Position numbers and translations under genes: made by a program
Notes under the pieces: generated by a model
Seen by the model: the letters and a program-made list of their open reading frames with translations, nothing else
What the model was told of the DNA's origin: nothing
Database searches by the model: none
From: JAAYJG01 sp964450305
Lineage (GTDB): Bacteria > Bacillota > Clostridia > DSM-8532
Assembly (NCBI GenBank): GCA_964450305.1
Contig: CAYVFB010000028.1
Coordinates: 1-33,808, forward strand
Direction: 5' to 3'
DNA length: 33,808 nucleotides
Part shown: positions 20,882-30,397 of the stretch, one piece after another
Layout of the letters: every line of letters begins with the position of its first letter
How positions within the stretch are numbered: the first letter of the stretch is position 1

Positions 20882-22341
20882 AAAGCAAAATCCGATTTCG
20901 TCTTATGCTGTATTTTTCAGGCTCGCTGATGATTTTCTCACTGATTATAGGGCTGATATTCTTTGCCCTTTTTTCACGACATAATATGAGTGTTCATAAA
21001 GCCGAGTTGGAAGAACGCGCTACGAATATTGCCGAAGCGCTTGCTGATTTTTGGATGGAAAGCGCAGATCAAATTCGAGGGCGAGGTATGGCAGGTCAGG
21101 GAACCGGGTACGGTGCATATATTCGGTTTCTTGATGATATTGCCATGACCGATGTATGGATAGTTGACCGCAATCTGGATCAAATTACTCGTGGCCATGG
21201 GCAAGCCAGCCTTGCATACAGCGAGCTGCCCCCAGGTGCGGAAGCCATCATTATGGCATCAATGGATGGTAAAACAACCTTCAGCGAGAGTTTTGGTACA
21301 TTTATCGGCACACCTTCCATCACTGTGGCTGCCCCGATTACGCTTTTGCCCGGAGAGATCGCCGGGGTTGTGCTCTTGCATGAACAGATTGAAAATATCC
21401 GGGGTGAAACCGAAAACGGGCTAGTCATATTATTGCTGAGCATGGGGACAGCAGTAGTCATTTCCTTTTTCATCTCAAGGGCGTTAGCAGTGCGTTTCAC
21501 AGAACCACTTGGTAAAATGAAAACCGCGGCTGTACGAATCAGCGGTGGTGATTATTTAACAAAAACAAATGTTGCACAGGACGACGAAATCGGCGAGCTG
21601 GCTGCCGCGCTGGATCATATGGCCGAAAAGCTGGACGCTGCTTCCAAAGAAAGCGCCAAGCTTGAAAAGCTGCGAAGAGACTTTGTGGCGAACATCTCCC
21701 ACGAGTTACGCACACCTGTCACTGTAATACGCGGTTCACTGGAGGCTCTTTGCGATGGTGTGGTATCGGAACCCTCCATGGTGCAGGATTATCACCGTCA
21801 GATGCTCTCAGAAAGCATCTATCTTGAACGGCTGGTATCCGATCTTCTCGACCTCGCACGCCTTCAAAACCCTGATTTTACGATGGAAATGACTGAAGTG
21901 AACCTGGCGGATGTCGCGCAGGACGCTGTTCGCAGTATCCGGAGTGTTTCAGAGAAAAAATCGATTGAGGTCCGGCTTTCCTGTATCGATGAGCGCTATC
22001 TTGTATTCGGTGATTATGGCAGGCTGAGGCAATTGCTGTTAATCCTTTTAGACAATGCCATCAAGTTTTCACCGGTGGGTGGGCTCGTAGACGTTGTGCT
22101 TACCGAAGCGTTGGACAAAATCACTTTGTCCGTTCGCGATCAGGGACCTGGCATTTCGGTGGAAGATATGCCGTACATTTTTGAGCGGTTTTATAAACAG
22201 CGTTCAGAAGCGAACAAAAAAGGCACCGGCTTGGGTCTTGCAATGGCAAAACAAATTGCTGACAGGCACAATGCCGTTCTTAAAGCAATAAACCTATCAA
22301 ATGTGGGCTGCGAGTTTATTTCGTCTTTTAACAGTATTTAG
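20878..22341 (+). CDS. Membrane sensor histidine kinase (HisKA type)
   Basis: The 487-residue protein starts at GTG, overlapping the regulator stop by 3 bp. It has a membrane helix at about 10-33, an extracytoplasmic sensor region (34-180), a second helix (181-203), a HAMP linker, then the phosphoacceptor box F-V-A-N-I-S-H-E-L-R-T-P-V-T (near residue 275-288), N box L-L-D-N-A-I-K-F-S-P, G1 box D-Q-G-P-G-I, F box F-E-R-F-Y-K and G2 box G-T-G-L-G-L-A. All catalytic boxes are intact. The signal is unknown. It ends 51 bp before a converging kinase gene. Confidence 0.95.
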   Translation: MKSKIRFRLMLYFSGSLMIFSLIIGLIFFALFSRHNMSVHKAELEERATNIAEALADFWMESADQIRGRGMAGQGTGYGAYIRFLDDIAMTDVWIVDRNLDQITRGHGQASLAYSELPPGAEAIIMASMDGKTTFSESFGTFIGTPSITVAAPITLLPGEIAGVVLLHEQIENIRGETENGLVILLLSMGTAVVISFFISRALAVRFTEPLGKMKTAAVRISGGDYLTKTNVAQDDEIGELAAALDHMAEKLDAASKESAKLEKLRRDFVANISHELRTPVTVIRGSLEALCDGVVSEPSMVQDYHRQMLSESIYLERLVSDLLDLARLQNPDFTMEMTEVNLADVAQDAVRSIRSVSEKKSIEVRLSCIDERYLVFGDYGRLRQLLLILLDNAIKFSPVGGLVDVVLTEALDKITLSVRDQGPGISVEDMPYIFERFYKQRSEANKKGTGLGLAMAKQIADRHNAVLKAINLSNVGCEFISSFNSI

Positions 22342-22392
22342 TAAAGCACTCAATGGCTGCCTTTCCTCATCCTCCCAGCAGCAAGAGAAGCC

Positions 22393-23664
22393 TCAGGCAG
22401 TGGCCTGAAATATAAACCAGCCATCCATAACCGAAAACTGGTATACACCGCCATGCTTTTCGACGATTTGCGCCATGCTTTTTGTACCAATGCCATGCCC
22501 CTGTTCGTTTGATACAGGCATACCCTTATGAAGTACCGGCTCGTTGTGATAGCGGTTGCGGATGTCAATGCACAGCTTGTTATTCTTGGAATACATGCGT
22601 AGCTGGATATTTCGTTTATTTTTGTCCGGTATTTCTTCCGAGGCCAGTATAGCATTTTCCAAAGCGTTTGATAATAATGAACAAATCTCTGTATCGCTTA
22701 AAGATAGCGAGTCAGGCAGCTTCACATCTGCCGTCAAAAGGATTTCCGATTGTTTTGCTTTGGTGGCGTAAGCAGACAAAATCAAGTTGACGGTTTCGTT
22801 TTTACAAAAACGTACGGGTGTGATCGCATCCATGTCAGACAGGGCTGCTTGCAGATACTCTTTGATCTCGCCTATCTGCTCCTTACTGGCCAGACTTTGC
22901 AAAAGCGCGAAATGGTGGCGCATATCGTGCCGATAAACCGCAGTGATCTGCTGCATCTGCCTAAGTGAAGTGAACTCCGTTCGTGCCTGCCGTAACTGCG
23001 TATCCAGTATATCTCGCTCTCGTTGGATGCTTACCTGTTTTTGCGTTTCGGCATAATAAAGCAAAACAAACATAAAATAGAATACCGATGTCGCAAAGGG
23101 TATGAGCTGAACGGCCGCTCGTTCCCCACTATACATAAAGTCGGTGTAAACGGTCGCAGAATAGTCGAATAAATAATAAAAAGCCGGCATGGCACCAAAC
23201 AGCAGGCAGGATTTCACAGAGCGTTCCATCAGATGCCGCGCAGAATTCACCACATACTTTCGCAGGAAATAGTACATCAAAAACGCAGTCACAATATAGC
23301 CAACGTGATCCATGGAAGCGCTGTCAAATACGTTGCCTGTAACCGTACCGACCCAACGTGGAGGTTGGCAGCACAGGTAGGAGACGAACATGCTGGTCAG
23401 CGAAATCAACCACGAGCGTTTTAAGTAGAGGGCGATAAAAACAGCCACCGGCAAATGGGAAAGCAGCGGATATATCTTTACCGTCACCGCCATGCCCCAT
23501 GTCCGTAAGCTTACAAACTGCAAAACAAACAGAAGGATGATGAAAAAACCAAAAGAAAGCAAATTTTTTCTTTTCCGCGCCATTCCGGCAAAACTGACCG
23601 CAACTGCCGCACCGAACAGCAGAGCAACAAAGTAACGGGAGAATTCAATGATAGTTGCTATCAT
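22393..23664 (-). CDS. AgrC-like GHKL sensor histidine kinase
   Basis: This 423-residue protein has five to six hydrophobic segments in its first 200 residues, then a coiled coil, the phosphoacceptor Y-R-H-D-M-R-H-H-F-A-L-L (H near residue 250) and a GHKL ATPase with N box L-L-S-N-A-L-E-N-A-I and G-H-G-I-G-T-K-S. It resembles AgrC/quorum-sensing kinases, but no AgrD-type peptide or AgrB-type processing gene lies next to it. It is 4 bp behind the LytTR regulator gene and should phosphorylate it. Confidence 0.88.
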   Translation of the reverse strand: MIATIIEFSRYFVALLFGAAVAVSFAGMARKRKNLLSFGFFIILLFVLQFVSLRTWGMAVTVKIYPLLSHLPVAVFIALYLKRSWLISLTSMFVSYLCCQPPRWVGTVTGNVFDSASMDHVGYIVTAFLMYYFLRKYVVNSARHLMERSVKSCLLFGAMPAFYYLFDYSATVYTDFMYSGERAAVQLIPFATSVFYFMFVLLYYAETQKQVSIQRERDILDTQLRQARTEFTSLRQMQQITAVYRHDMRHHFALLQSLASKEQIGEIKEYLQAALSDMDAITPVRFCKNETVNLILSAYATKAKQSEILLTADVKLPDSLSLSDTEICSLLSNALENAILASEEIPDKNKRNIQLRMYSKNNKLCIDIRNRYHNEPVLHKGMPVSNEQGHGIGTKSMAQIVEKHGGVYQFSVMDGWFIFQATA

Positions 23665-23668
23665 TCGT

Positions 23669-24394
23669 TTACTCCTCCCCCATTTGATAATTCAGATATT
23701 GCTGCTTCATCTCCTTTGCCCTGCCCTGTGCAACAGGGATGGACAAATGGTTCTGTAAGCTTATCTGATGGTTTTCTATTGTATCAACATACTGCATGTT
23801 TACAAGATAGGAACGGTGCGGTTTGATAAAACACCCATATTTCGCGAGCGTATCACAAACAGACGAAAAAAGTTCCGTGCATTCAATGACCTTGCCGGAA
23901 CGCAGGTGATACAATACATTTCTGCCAATGACCTCGGCAAATACTAAATTGGAGATCCGGATTTTTTGTATCCCATCATTACTCTTTACGATAACTGCAT
24001 CCTCATCTTTTTCGGCTTTAATCTGCCCGAGCAATTCGTCAAAGGTGAAGAAAAATTTCTCCTTCGTAATGGGCTTCAGAATATAGTTGATTGCTTTTAC
24101 TGAATAGCTTTCAAAAGCAAACTCGGTCGATGAGGTAAAGAATAAGATCGGTGCGGTTTTGTCATAACCACGGATTTCTTTTGCCGTATCCATGCCCGTA
24201 AAGCCCGGCATCATAATGTCCAGGCAGTATATATCAAATCTTTTTCCCTTTTCCACAGTTGCAATTAACTCTAATCCATTATGAAAAGCGGCGTATTCGC
24301 AGCTGAAATTTCTGGATACCCTATATAGGTCAATCAGTTGTACCATGTTGGACAGCTCATCAATGTTGTCATCACAGAGCGCAATCTGTAGCAT
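23669..24394 (-). CDS. LytTR-family response regulator
   Basis: The ATG at 24392-24394 has GGAGG seven bases upstream. The 241-residue protein has a receiver domain (C-D-D near residue 8, phosphoacceptor in C-L-D-I-M-M-P-G near 58, K-P-I near 107) and a LytTR DNA-binding domain (I-Q-K-I-R-I-S-N-L-V-F-A-E-V ... K-P-H-R-S-Y-L-V-N). LytTR proteins bind two 9-bp direct repeats about 21 bp apart; just such repeats lie 49 bp upstream of this gene, in the gap to the divergent 1070-residue surface protein. Auto- or target regulation there is likely. Confidence 0.92.
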   Translation of the reverse strand: MLQIALCDDNIDELSNMVQLIDLYRVSRNFSCEYAAFHNGLELIATVEKGKRFDIYCLDIMMPGFTGMDTAKEIRGYDKTAPILFFTSSTEFAFESYSVKAINYILKPITKEKFFFTFDELLGQIKAEKDEDAVIVKSNDGIQKIRISNLVFAEVIGRNVLYHLRSGKVIECTELFSSVCDTLAKYGCFIKPHRSYLVNMQYVDTIENHQISLQNHLSIPVAQGRAKEMKQQYLNYQMGEE

Positions 24395-24442
24395 AAGCAC
24401 CCCTCCAAACTATGTTTACCATGAAATCGAATACCTGAAACC

Positions 24443-24473
24443 ATGTTTCATGTCAAAAAAATAATGTTTCATG
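24443..24473. promoter_or_regulatory. LytTR-like direct repeats
   Basis: ATGTTTCATG occurs exactly at 24443-24452 and 24464-24473, a start-to-start distance of 21 bp, the spacing known for LytTR-family operators. The site lies between the LytTR regulator gene and the divergent surface-protein gene. Confidence 0.6.
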
Positions 24474-24566
24474 CAGTAAGCAGTTTCCAACGAATATTTT
24501 TGATAAATTGAACATGAGGGATTTTATTCACTCAATCAGTAAATTGAGGATGGAGGGAACATAACC

Positions 24567-27500
24567 ATGAAAAAACAATCAATGAGTATCCTGCTTATCC
24601 TAAGCATAATAATGACCCTGCTGCCGATTTCAGCAATGGCAGCAGGAAGCAGTACGCTCACTGCAACTCCGAGCAAGACGACGTTTGTTATGAACGGCAA
24701 AGTGGTCAGCGTACCTGAAGCGTACGGTGTTAGCGGCAACAACTACTTGCAGCTGCGCGGCATTGCAGTGCTGCTCAATGGCACGTCAGCCCAATTCAAT
24801 GTTGGCTGGGACGGCACCTATGCAGTCATCGAAACCGGAAAACCTTACACAGGGACAGCGAACCCTGCTATTTTAAAGGAGACGACTGACGTTCGCAAGA
24901 GCGGGACTCAATTCAAGCTTGACGGTCAGATCATCAGCTTTGATAACGCCTGGCTTATTGGCGGTAACTCGAACTATCTGCAGCTTCGTGAGGTTGCAGG
25001 CAAACTGGCCGATACAGCGTCTCGGTTCAATATATATTGGGACAGTGAAAAAAGTCAGGCGGTCATTGTGCCTGGCACAAATTACACAGGGCTGGCTCCT
25101 GGCGTTGAATACTTCAAGGACAGCGATGTTACATGGCTCGGTACCACAACTGAATATCAAAAGACTCTCCGTGTTTTCTTCGATTCAGGGCTGCGCAAGG
25201 TAACTGTAGGCGATAAGTACGGTCTTGTCGACAGAGATGGGGCATTCGCCGCACAGCCAATCTATGATCAGATAGAGGCATACTACTGGCACCTTGATGA
25301 TACCAGTATGAAGGAAACAAACCAGAATAAAAAAACAGAAAGCATATTCGTCGGCGGATATGTTCAGGCAACACGGAACGGCAAAATGGGATTACTGGAC
25401 AGCAAGGGCAAGGAAGTTATTCCCTGTAGCTATGACGCTGTAGGCCTGCCATCGGAGGGTGTCAGCCGCGTAACAAAAAAATCAAATGGCGTAAACTATC
25501 TTGGTTATTGGAACTTAGAGCAAGGCAGAGAGATTGTTGCACCGAACAAGTATGTCATCCCGGCCTCCTTCTCCACCTCCGCAAACCCCGCAGGCGATTC
25601 GATGCCCGGTGTTTCCATGCCCCCAGTCGAAGATGGCCGGTATCCCGTAGCTTTTGATTTCTTCGGTGGATATGCACTGGTGCCTACTGGAAAAGAGGAA
25701 GTAGTAACCCACGAATCACCAACCTTTCCTCAAAGAGATAACAAAACACAGATCCTGACTTACGCTCAAATAATAGATAAAAACGGGAAGGAAGTTCTTT
25801 CAGGCGGGCCATACCCCTATAGTGGAGAAACTTATCCACAGGCAGGACCATATATGGTTTATCAGCAGGTTTCGACAAAAAAGCTACGTATGATTTCAGA
25901 TGCAGGCGATGAAATAGTCTATAACTCCCACCTGGAGTCCGGTATTGTTGGACCGCAAGGCGTGATTGTGCCTGCACAATATCACGGAGGTATTTGGGGC
26001 AACGCACTGGGGTGGTATCCTGCAAGCGCTTATATGCAGATTATCCCTGATCAAGCTCTGGCAATAACATTAAAATGCGGTTACGACGGAATCAAAGAAT
26101 CTGCTTTTGAGCGCGGCGTGATTGACTTCAGCAATAAGACAATCATTCCTTTTAGCACCAATGGGCCTAAAGAATATGATTACGAGAACAAGGTATTTTC
26201 CGGTTATTATTTTGAACCCATTTATAGGGCTGATGGAACGAAGATTCCCGGAACACAAGAGCAGGCATCCTATATTGTGAATGGCTATATCGCAATTGGT
26301 GATGTTAATGGCTCTGGTGATATAACGGCTGCAAGAGGCGTTATATCCATGAAGACTGGCAAGGCGTATACCCACGAAAACCTGAAGGGCTCTGACTGCA
26401 GCTCGGTGAGTGCCAGCAACACTCTTTGGGTGAAAAAAGAAAGCCACTGGGGGCTTGTCACCCTGGATGGAAAAATATTAGTTCCCTTTGAGTACGAAGA
26501 AATAGATACTTCCGGTTGGCAAAATACAACCGGCGCATACGCTATGGTAAAGAAGAACGGCAAATGGGGTATCATTGACGCGTCAGGCAAATTGCAGCTG
26601 CCGTGCAACTATCGCTCAATTGATACAGCTGTGTGGGGTGAAGATGGTTATATCAGCATACAGGATGACAAGACCGGAAAATATGGCGTGTATAACTTGA
26701 ACACCTTCAAAATAACGACTGAATGCAAGTTTACCAATGACCTCAACATCCGTTTTAAACAGGATGGCTGGGGGGCTATTGGGGGTACAGTACCGATTGA
26801 GGTTGGCAACAGCCTGAATGCTCTGCTTGATATGGATACCGGGGAACAGGTTACCTCCACTTATTTGGTGATGAAACCAATGAGCCGTGGCTTGTTTCGC
26901 AGCACCCACGGTGATATCTACGGACCTGACGGAAGAATTGTATTTTCAAGAGCAGAAGATTCATCAAACTATACCCTTGTGGTCAAAAATGGCAAAGTCG
27001 GATCTATCAATGCTACAAGGCTGGCAATTGCAGGCAAGCTGCCAACTACAGCCTATGTGAAGCCTGTTCCTGAACCGAGAACGCCCAGAGGTTATCTTAT
27101 TGCGTATCCGGAAAAGCAGCTATATATGGTGGGTGACGGTTTTGATATTACAGGCCTTATTGTACATGATGAGGATCAGAATGGTGTTCGCAGCATCGTT
27201 GACCATTCAAAGCTTAAGTTTTACACATCGGGTACCGTAGAACTGACTCAAGGCAGAAAATTCACAACCGACGGTGTGAAAGAAGTTGAAATTCAATATA
27301 ACGGTAAAAAGGTCGATACGTTCAACGTTAAAGTCGTAAAGGCAGCCGAGGGTAAATCCGCAGATGACTTCGTGCAAAGCGGCGATTATTACCTGCAAAT
27401 TTACGGAAAATACCTCTATCCTGTAAAGGCAAGCGGAATTTTTGGGATGGAGCTTTCGGACAAAAAACCTGAGAAACCGTTTAACATTAAACTGATAAAC

Positions 27501-27779
27501 CATAGCGAAGACCGCGGACCGGAATACACGATTGCTTATGATGGTACCTATATCTGCCAGCCTTCCTCAAAGGACGGAGACCAGCTGCAATCTTCACTAA
27601 TTCCGCACAGGTGGCGAATTAACAAGTATTCTTCCTTCTGTACCATCAGGGATTATGGCAATCAAAAGCTGATTGTCAATGCCAGTGGTCAAAAGAAAGA
27701 CAATGGCACAAAAGTCACCGTTTGGTCATCAACAGGTTCCGCACCGGATAACGCAAAAATTACATTCATTGAGGATTGA
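24567..27779 (+). CDS. Large secreted WG-repeat protein with ricin-type lectin domain
   Basis: The 1070-residue protein has a signal peptide (M-K-K-Q-S-M ... A-M-A-A, about residues 1-26). Two copper-amine-oxidase-N-like stalk domains follow (about 30-95 and 105-175; each with N-Y-L-Q-L-R). WG/KWG-type repeats come next (K-Y-G-L-V-D-R-D-G, K-M-G-L-L-D-S-K-G, H-W-G-L-V-T-L-D-G, K-W-G-I-I-D-A-S-G). A bacterial Ig-like segment (about 850-930) and a C-terminal ricin B-like region (Y-Y-L-Q-I, then V-T-V-W-S-S-T-G) end it. GGAGGGA precedes the ATG. It is likely exported, binding carbohydrate or cell wall; it has no catalytic motif I can identify. Regulation by the divergent LytTR system is plausible from the repeats upstream. 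Confidence 0.85.
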   Translation: MKKQSMSILLILSIIMTLLPISAMAAGSSTLTATPSKTTFVMNGKVVSVPEAYGVSGNNYLQLRGIAVLLNGTSAQFNVGWDGTYAVIETGKPYTGTANPAILKETTDVRKSGTQFKLDGQIISFDNAWLIGGNSNYLQLREVAGKLADTASRFNIYWDSEKSQAVIVPGTNYTGLAPGVEYFKDSDVTWLGTTTEYQKTLRVFFDSGLRKVTVGDKYGLVDRDGAFAAQPIYDQIEAYYWHLDDTSMKETNQNKKTESIFVGGYVQATRNGKMGLLDSKGKEVIPCSYDAVGLPSEGVSRVTKKSNGVNYLGYWNLEQGREIVAPNKYVIPASFSTSANPAGDSMPGVSMPPVEDGRYPVAFDFFGGYALVPTGKEEVVTHESPTFPQRDNKTQILTYAQIIDKNGKEVLSGGPYPYSGETYPQAGPYMVYQQVSTKKLRMISDAGDEIVYNSHLESGIVGPQGVIVPAQYHGGIWGNALGWYPASAYMQIIPDQALAITLKCGYDGIKESAFERGVIDFSNKTIIPFSTNGPKEYDYENKVFSGYYFEPIYRADGTKIPGTQEQASYIVNGYIAIGDVNGSGDITAARGVISMKTGKAYTHENLKGSDCSSVSASNTLWVKKESHWGLVTLDGKILVPFEYEEIDTSGWQNTTGAYAMVKKNGKWGIIDASGKLQLPCNYRSIDTAVWGEDGYISIQDDKTGKYGVYNLNTFKITTECKFTNDLNIRFKQDGWGAIGGTVPIEVGNSLNALLDMDTGEQVTSTYLVMKPMSRGLFRSTHGDIYGPDGRIVFSRAEDSSNYTLVVKNGKVGSINATRLAIAGKLPTTAYVKPVPEPRTPRGYLIAYPEKQLYMVGDGFDITGLIVHDEDQNGVRSIVDHSKLKFYTSGTVELTQGRKFTTDGVKEVEIQYNGKKVDTFNVKVVKAAEGKSADDFVQSGDYYLQIYGKYLYPVKASGIFGMELSDKKPEKPFNIKLINHSEDRGPEYTIAYDGTYICQPSSKDGDQLQSSLIPHRWRINKYSSFCTIRDYGNQKLIVNASGQKKDNGTKVTVWSSTGSAPDNAKITFIED

Positions 27780-27785
27780 GCTTTC

Positions 27786-27813
27786 GTGGGTGGGGGCGCA
27801 GTCCCCCACCCAC
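27786..27813 (+). terminator. Perfect GC hairpin after the WG-repeat gene
   Basis: GTGGGTGGGGG pairs perfectly with CCCCCACCCAC around a 6-base loop, six bases after the stop codon. No T tract follows, so it may be an mRNA-stabilising hairpin or a weak terminator. Confidence 0.5.
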
Positions 27814-27829
27814 CTTCGAAGAGAAAAGC

Positions 27830-27991
27830 AACTTAGTGATCTGGGCTGTAAATGGCATTAACTTCTGTTACGCAAATAAGATCATGAAGGGTACAAGCAT
27901 TACCCCACTGCTATTCAGTCCGGCAACGACTTATACAAGAGAACAAAGCATACTGACCTTAAACAATATCAATCCGGATTCGCTGCCTTAA
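27830..27991 (+). pseudogene. Stump of an SLH-type surface-layer domain
   Basis: A plus-strand frame encodes I-N-F-C-Y-A-N-K-I-M-K-G-T-S, then F-S-P-A-T-T-Y-T-R-E-Q-S-I-L-T-L, which matches the end of SLH domains used to anchor proteins to the cell wall. No start or upstream domains are present, and it joins the hairpin of the previous gene. It is a relic of a surface protein. Confidence 0.55.
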
Positions 27992-28123
27992 GTCTTAGTT
28001 TTTAAAGGTATGCGGGCGTCGCATTGCGGCACGCGAATAACACAAAGGGTGAGTAATGTGCCGTACTGCATATATCCGTGTCAGCTGGGCAAAATGGAGC
28101 GCTTGGCAGAGAGGAGCTTTATT

Positions 28124-28639
28124 ATGCTGCCAACTATCATCACAATTATTATCATTGCTGCGAGCATTGTTTTATGGGCGATTTCTGCGCATCGTAAGCT
28201 GGTCGTGCTTGATGAAAACATCTGTAATGCCATGATCCAAATCGGGGTGCAGCTATCAAGTCGTTTCGATGCACTGACGGCTCTTTTGGATTTGACAACG
28301 GGCTATACCGGGCATGAAAACGAAAAGCTGATGGAAGCAATTAAATCAATAAGACATGAGATTTCAGGCAAATCCACACCAGATGAGGTGCTGCATCGGG
28401 AAAAGATTATTTCTAATACCATAGCCAGGCTTGCCATGGTGACCGAGCAATACCCCGAGTTAAGGGCAAGCCAAAGCTATATCAAGGCTATGGATGCGGT
28501 ACATGTCTTTGAGAACATGATGCGCACCAGCCGCTTGATTTACAACGACAGTGTGAACAAGCTAAACCGTGAAATCCGAAATTTTCCGGTCTCTTTGGTT
28601 GCAGGAATGTTGGGTTTCAGGGAAAGAGAGTGTCTTTAG
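28124..28639 (+). CDS. LemA-family protein, copy 1
   Basis: The ATG at 28124 follows GAGGAG and starts a hydrophobic anchor (M-L-P-T-I-I-T-I-I-I-I-A-A). The 171-residue protein then has LemA features: H-R-K-L-V-V-L-D-E-N-I, Q-L-S-S-R-F-D-A-L, the E-Q-Y-P-E-L-R-A-S-Q-S-Y motif and F-P-V-S-L-V-A-G-M-L-G-F-R-E at the end. LemA proteins are membrane-anchored helical bundles of unclear role. A second copy is at 33158-33700. It is shorter than the second copy and diverged in the middle. Confidence 0.88.
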   Translation: MLPTIITIIIIAASIVLWAISAHRKLVVLDENICNAMIQIGVQLSSRFDALTALLDLTTGYTGHENEKLMEAIKSIRHEISGKSTPDEVLHREKIISNTIARLAMVTEQYPELRASQSYIKAMDAVHVFENMMRTSRLIYNDSVNKLNREIRNFPVSLVAGMLGFRERECL

Positions 28640-28687
28640 TCTTTCATTCTCCGGTCTGGTTCATGTATACCATTTCTCATAACAGGA

Positions 28688-28717
28688 GAAAGGGTAATTC
28701 CAAAGAACTACCCTTTC
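28688..28717. terminator. Bidirectional terminator between LemA and ABC permease
   Basis: GAAAGGGTA and TACCCTTTC pair perfectly around a 12-base loop, followed on the plus strand by GGTTTTG. It lies between converging genes and can serve both. Confidence 0.6.
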
Positions 28718-28748
28718 CTGGTTTTGATATGTATTGTAATCACAGCTC

Positions 28749-29492
28749 TTATTCCCACTTGAAAAACTTAATGGCAATAAACGAACAAATTGCAGCTATT
28801 ACTAACATGATAATAATTGGTAATACGATATTGTCCATCGGCAGCCCGAGCGTAGCGGATTTTAAGATTTTAATTCCCTGTGTCAACGGCAGGATGTCAA
28901 CTATCTTTTGCATGCCCCTGGGCATTACCTCATAGGGCAGTGTCGCGCCGGAGAATATCAGCATCGGAAAATACAGTACACTTGCAATGACCCCCGCAAT
29001 TTTATAATTCTTCGCAATTCCACCCACCATCATACCAATGCTGAACATGCTCGCCATCACTAAAAGCCATCCCATCAGGAACTCAAAAATGCTTCCCTGC
29101 ATTCTTACTTTGAAAATCAACGTTGCAGCAATGAACAGCACGACAAGTGAAGCAAGAGCATACAGCGCGTAGATACTTAATTGAACTAATAAAATCATCG
29201 ACGGCTTTACGGGAGTAACTTTAAATCTTTTTAGAATGTGCTTGCTTCTGTAATCTGAAACAACAAGGGGTAAACCCATAACACCCCCTGCACAGATCGC
29301 GATGGTTGCAATTGCCCCAAAGGACTGCTCCATGAAGGTGTAATCAGCACCTTCAAAAGCCGGCTTGCTGCCATAGATAATACCAAGAATAATCAACACA
29401 ATAAACGGCATGATGATTGCAAAGATAATCATATCCATGCCGCGCAGTGACAATTTCAGTTCTGTTTTCAACATTGTTTTATATGCGTTCAT
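28749..29492 (-). CDS. ABC-2 type transporter permease
   Basis: The ATG at 29490-29492 has GGAGG six bases upstream. The 247-residue protein has six hydrophobic segments (starting M-I-I-F-A-I-I-M-P-F) in the arrangement of ABC-2 exporters. It overlaps the end of the ATPase gene by 14 bp, so they form a coupled pair that should export drugs, lipids or a peptide. The substrate cannot be told from sequence; no resistance or precursor gene lies next to it. Confidence 0.88.
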   Translation of the reverse strand: MNAYKTMLKTELKLSLRGMDMIIFAIIMPFIVLIILGIIYGSKPAFEGADYTFMEQSFGAIATIAICAGGVMGLPLVVSDYRSKHILKRFKVTPVKPSMILLVQLSIYALYALASLVVLFIAATLIFKVRMQGSIFEFLMGWLLVMASMFSIGMMVGGIAKNYKIAGVIASVLYFPMLIFSGATLPYEVMPRGMQKIVDILPLTQGIKILKSATLGLPMDNIVLPIIIMLVIAAICSFIAIKFFKWE

Positions 29493-30216
29493 ACTGCACC
29501 TCCTCCTCTTCTTCTGTAAACCACAAGTAGGCATCTTCGAATTTGTCATGCGGGCTTTGATCGACTGCTTCGGCGACAGTTCCGTAAAAGATGGTTTTAC
29601 CCTTTTTCAGAATACAAATTTCGTCACACAGGGTTTCTATCTCATCCATAAAATGTGAGGTCAGAAGAATCGAAAGCCCTTTTGTTTTCATATCACGCAG
29701 CATTTTCCAGACATCTCGCCTGGCTCTGGCGTCAAGACCCGTGGTTAGTTCATCCAAGAATACCAGCTTGGGGTTAGGAATCAGCGCCAGGGTAATATAA
29801 AGCTTTTGCTTTTCTCCCCCGGAAAGGTCTTTGACAAGCACTTTGCTTTTGTCGGCTATTCCGAATTTTGAGAGCATACTGTTGTAATCGGCGGGGTTTT
29901 TGTACAGCGATGCGGTAACCTCGCATAACTCACCCACTTGAATTCCCTCCTGGAAATTCGTCTCCTGGAACTGTACCCCTACTTGCTCGAAAAGCTCCTT
30001 ACGGCATGCTTTCGGATCGAGCCCCAATACTGACACCTTTCCTGTATCCGGGTTTTTGGTACCCAAAATGCATTCTATGGCCGTACTTTTTCCCGCACCG
30101 TTCGCTCCAAGAAGCCCGAAGACTGTTCCCTGCTTTACGGTTAAGCTAAAGTCATCCAGCGCTTTCAGCTCACCGTAAGCCTTTGTCAGATGTTCTGCCT
30201 GAATCACATCAACCAT
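29479..30216 (-). CDS. ABC transporter ATP-binding protein
   Basis: The 245-residue protein has Walker A G-A-N-G-A-G-K-S-T (residues about 35-43), signature L-S-G-G-E-K-Q-K-L, Walker B L-V-F-L-D-E and the H-loop T-S-H. The Walker B glutamate context is L-D-E-L-T-T-G-L-D, as in antibiotic and bacteriocin exporters. AAAGGAGG precedes the ATG. It energises the permease encoded next to it. Confidence 0.95.
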   Translation of the reverse strand: MVDVIQAEHLTKAYGELKALDDFSLTVKQGTVFGLLGANGAGKSTAIECILGTKNPDTGKVSVLGLDPKACRKELFEQVGVQFQETNFQEGIQVGELCEVTASLYKNPADYNSMLSKFGIADKSKVLVKDLSGGEKQKLYITLALIPNPKLVFLDELTTGLDARARRDVWKMLRDMKTKGLSILLTSHFMDEIETLCDEICILKKGKTIFYGTVAEAVDQSPHDKFEDAYLWFTEEEEEVQYERI

Positions 30217-30308
30217 GATTTTAACCTCCTTTTGTTCGACATCAAAAGAATAACACCAAACAAAAGGCTGGAGTTATAGTGGAGGGATCACTTTTTTTCA
30301 AAAACCTA

Positions 30309-30339
30309 TTGACCTTTACGGTACGTTAACGTTTATACT
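30309..30339 (+). promoter_or_regulatory. MerR-type promoter with 19-bp spacer
   Basis: TTGACC (30309-30314) and TATACT (30334-30339) are 19 bp apart, the over-long spacing used by MerR-family activators, with an imperfect dyad in the spacer. It lies 58 bp upstream of the DUF2268 gene, whose downstream partner is a MerR regulator, suggesting autogenous control. Confidence 0.65.
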
Positions 30340-30397
30340 GATATTGAAATCATTCATTGGCCATGTGTGATTCATATATTTTAAGGAGGACAGGTAA

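Noticed and set aside
22393..24394. Complete agr quorum-sensing locus
   Set aside because: Kinase and LytTR regulator are present, but I find no AgrB-like protease or AgrD-like peptide nearby.
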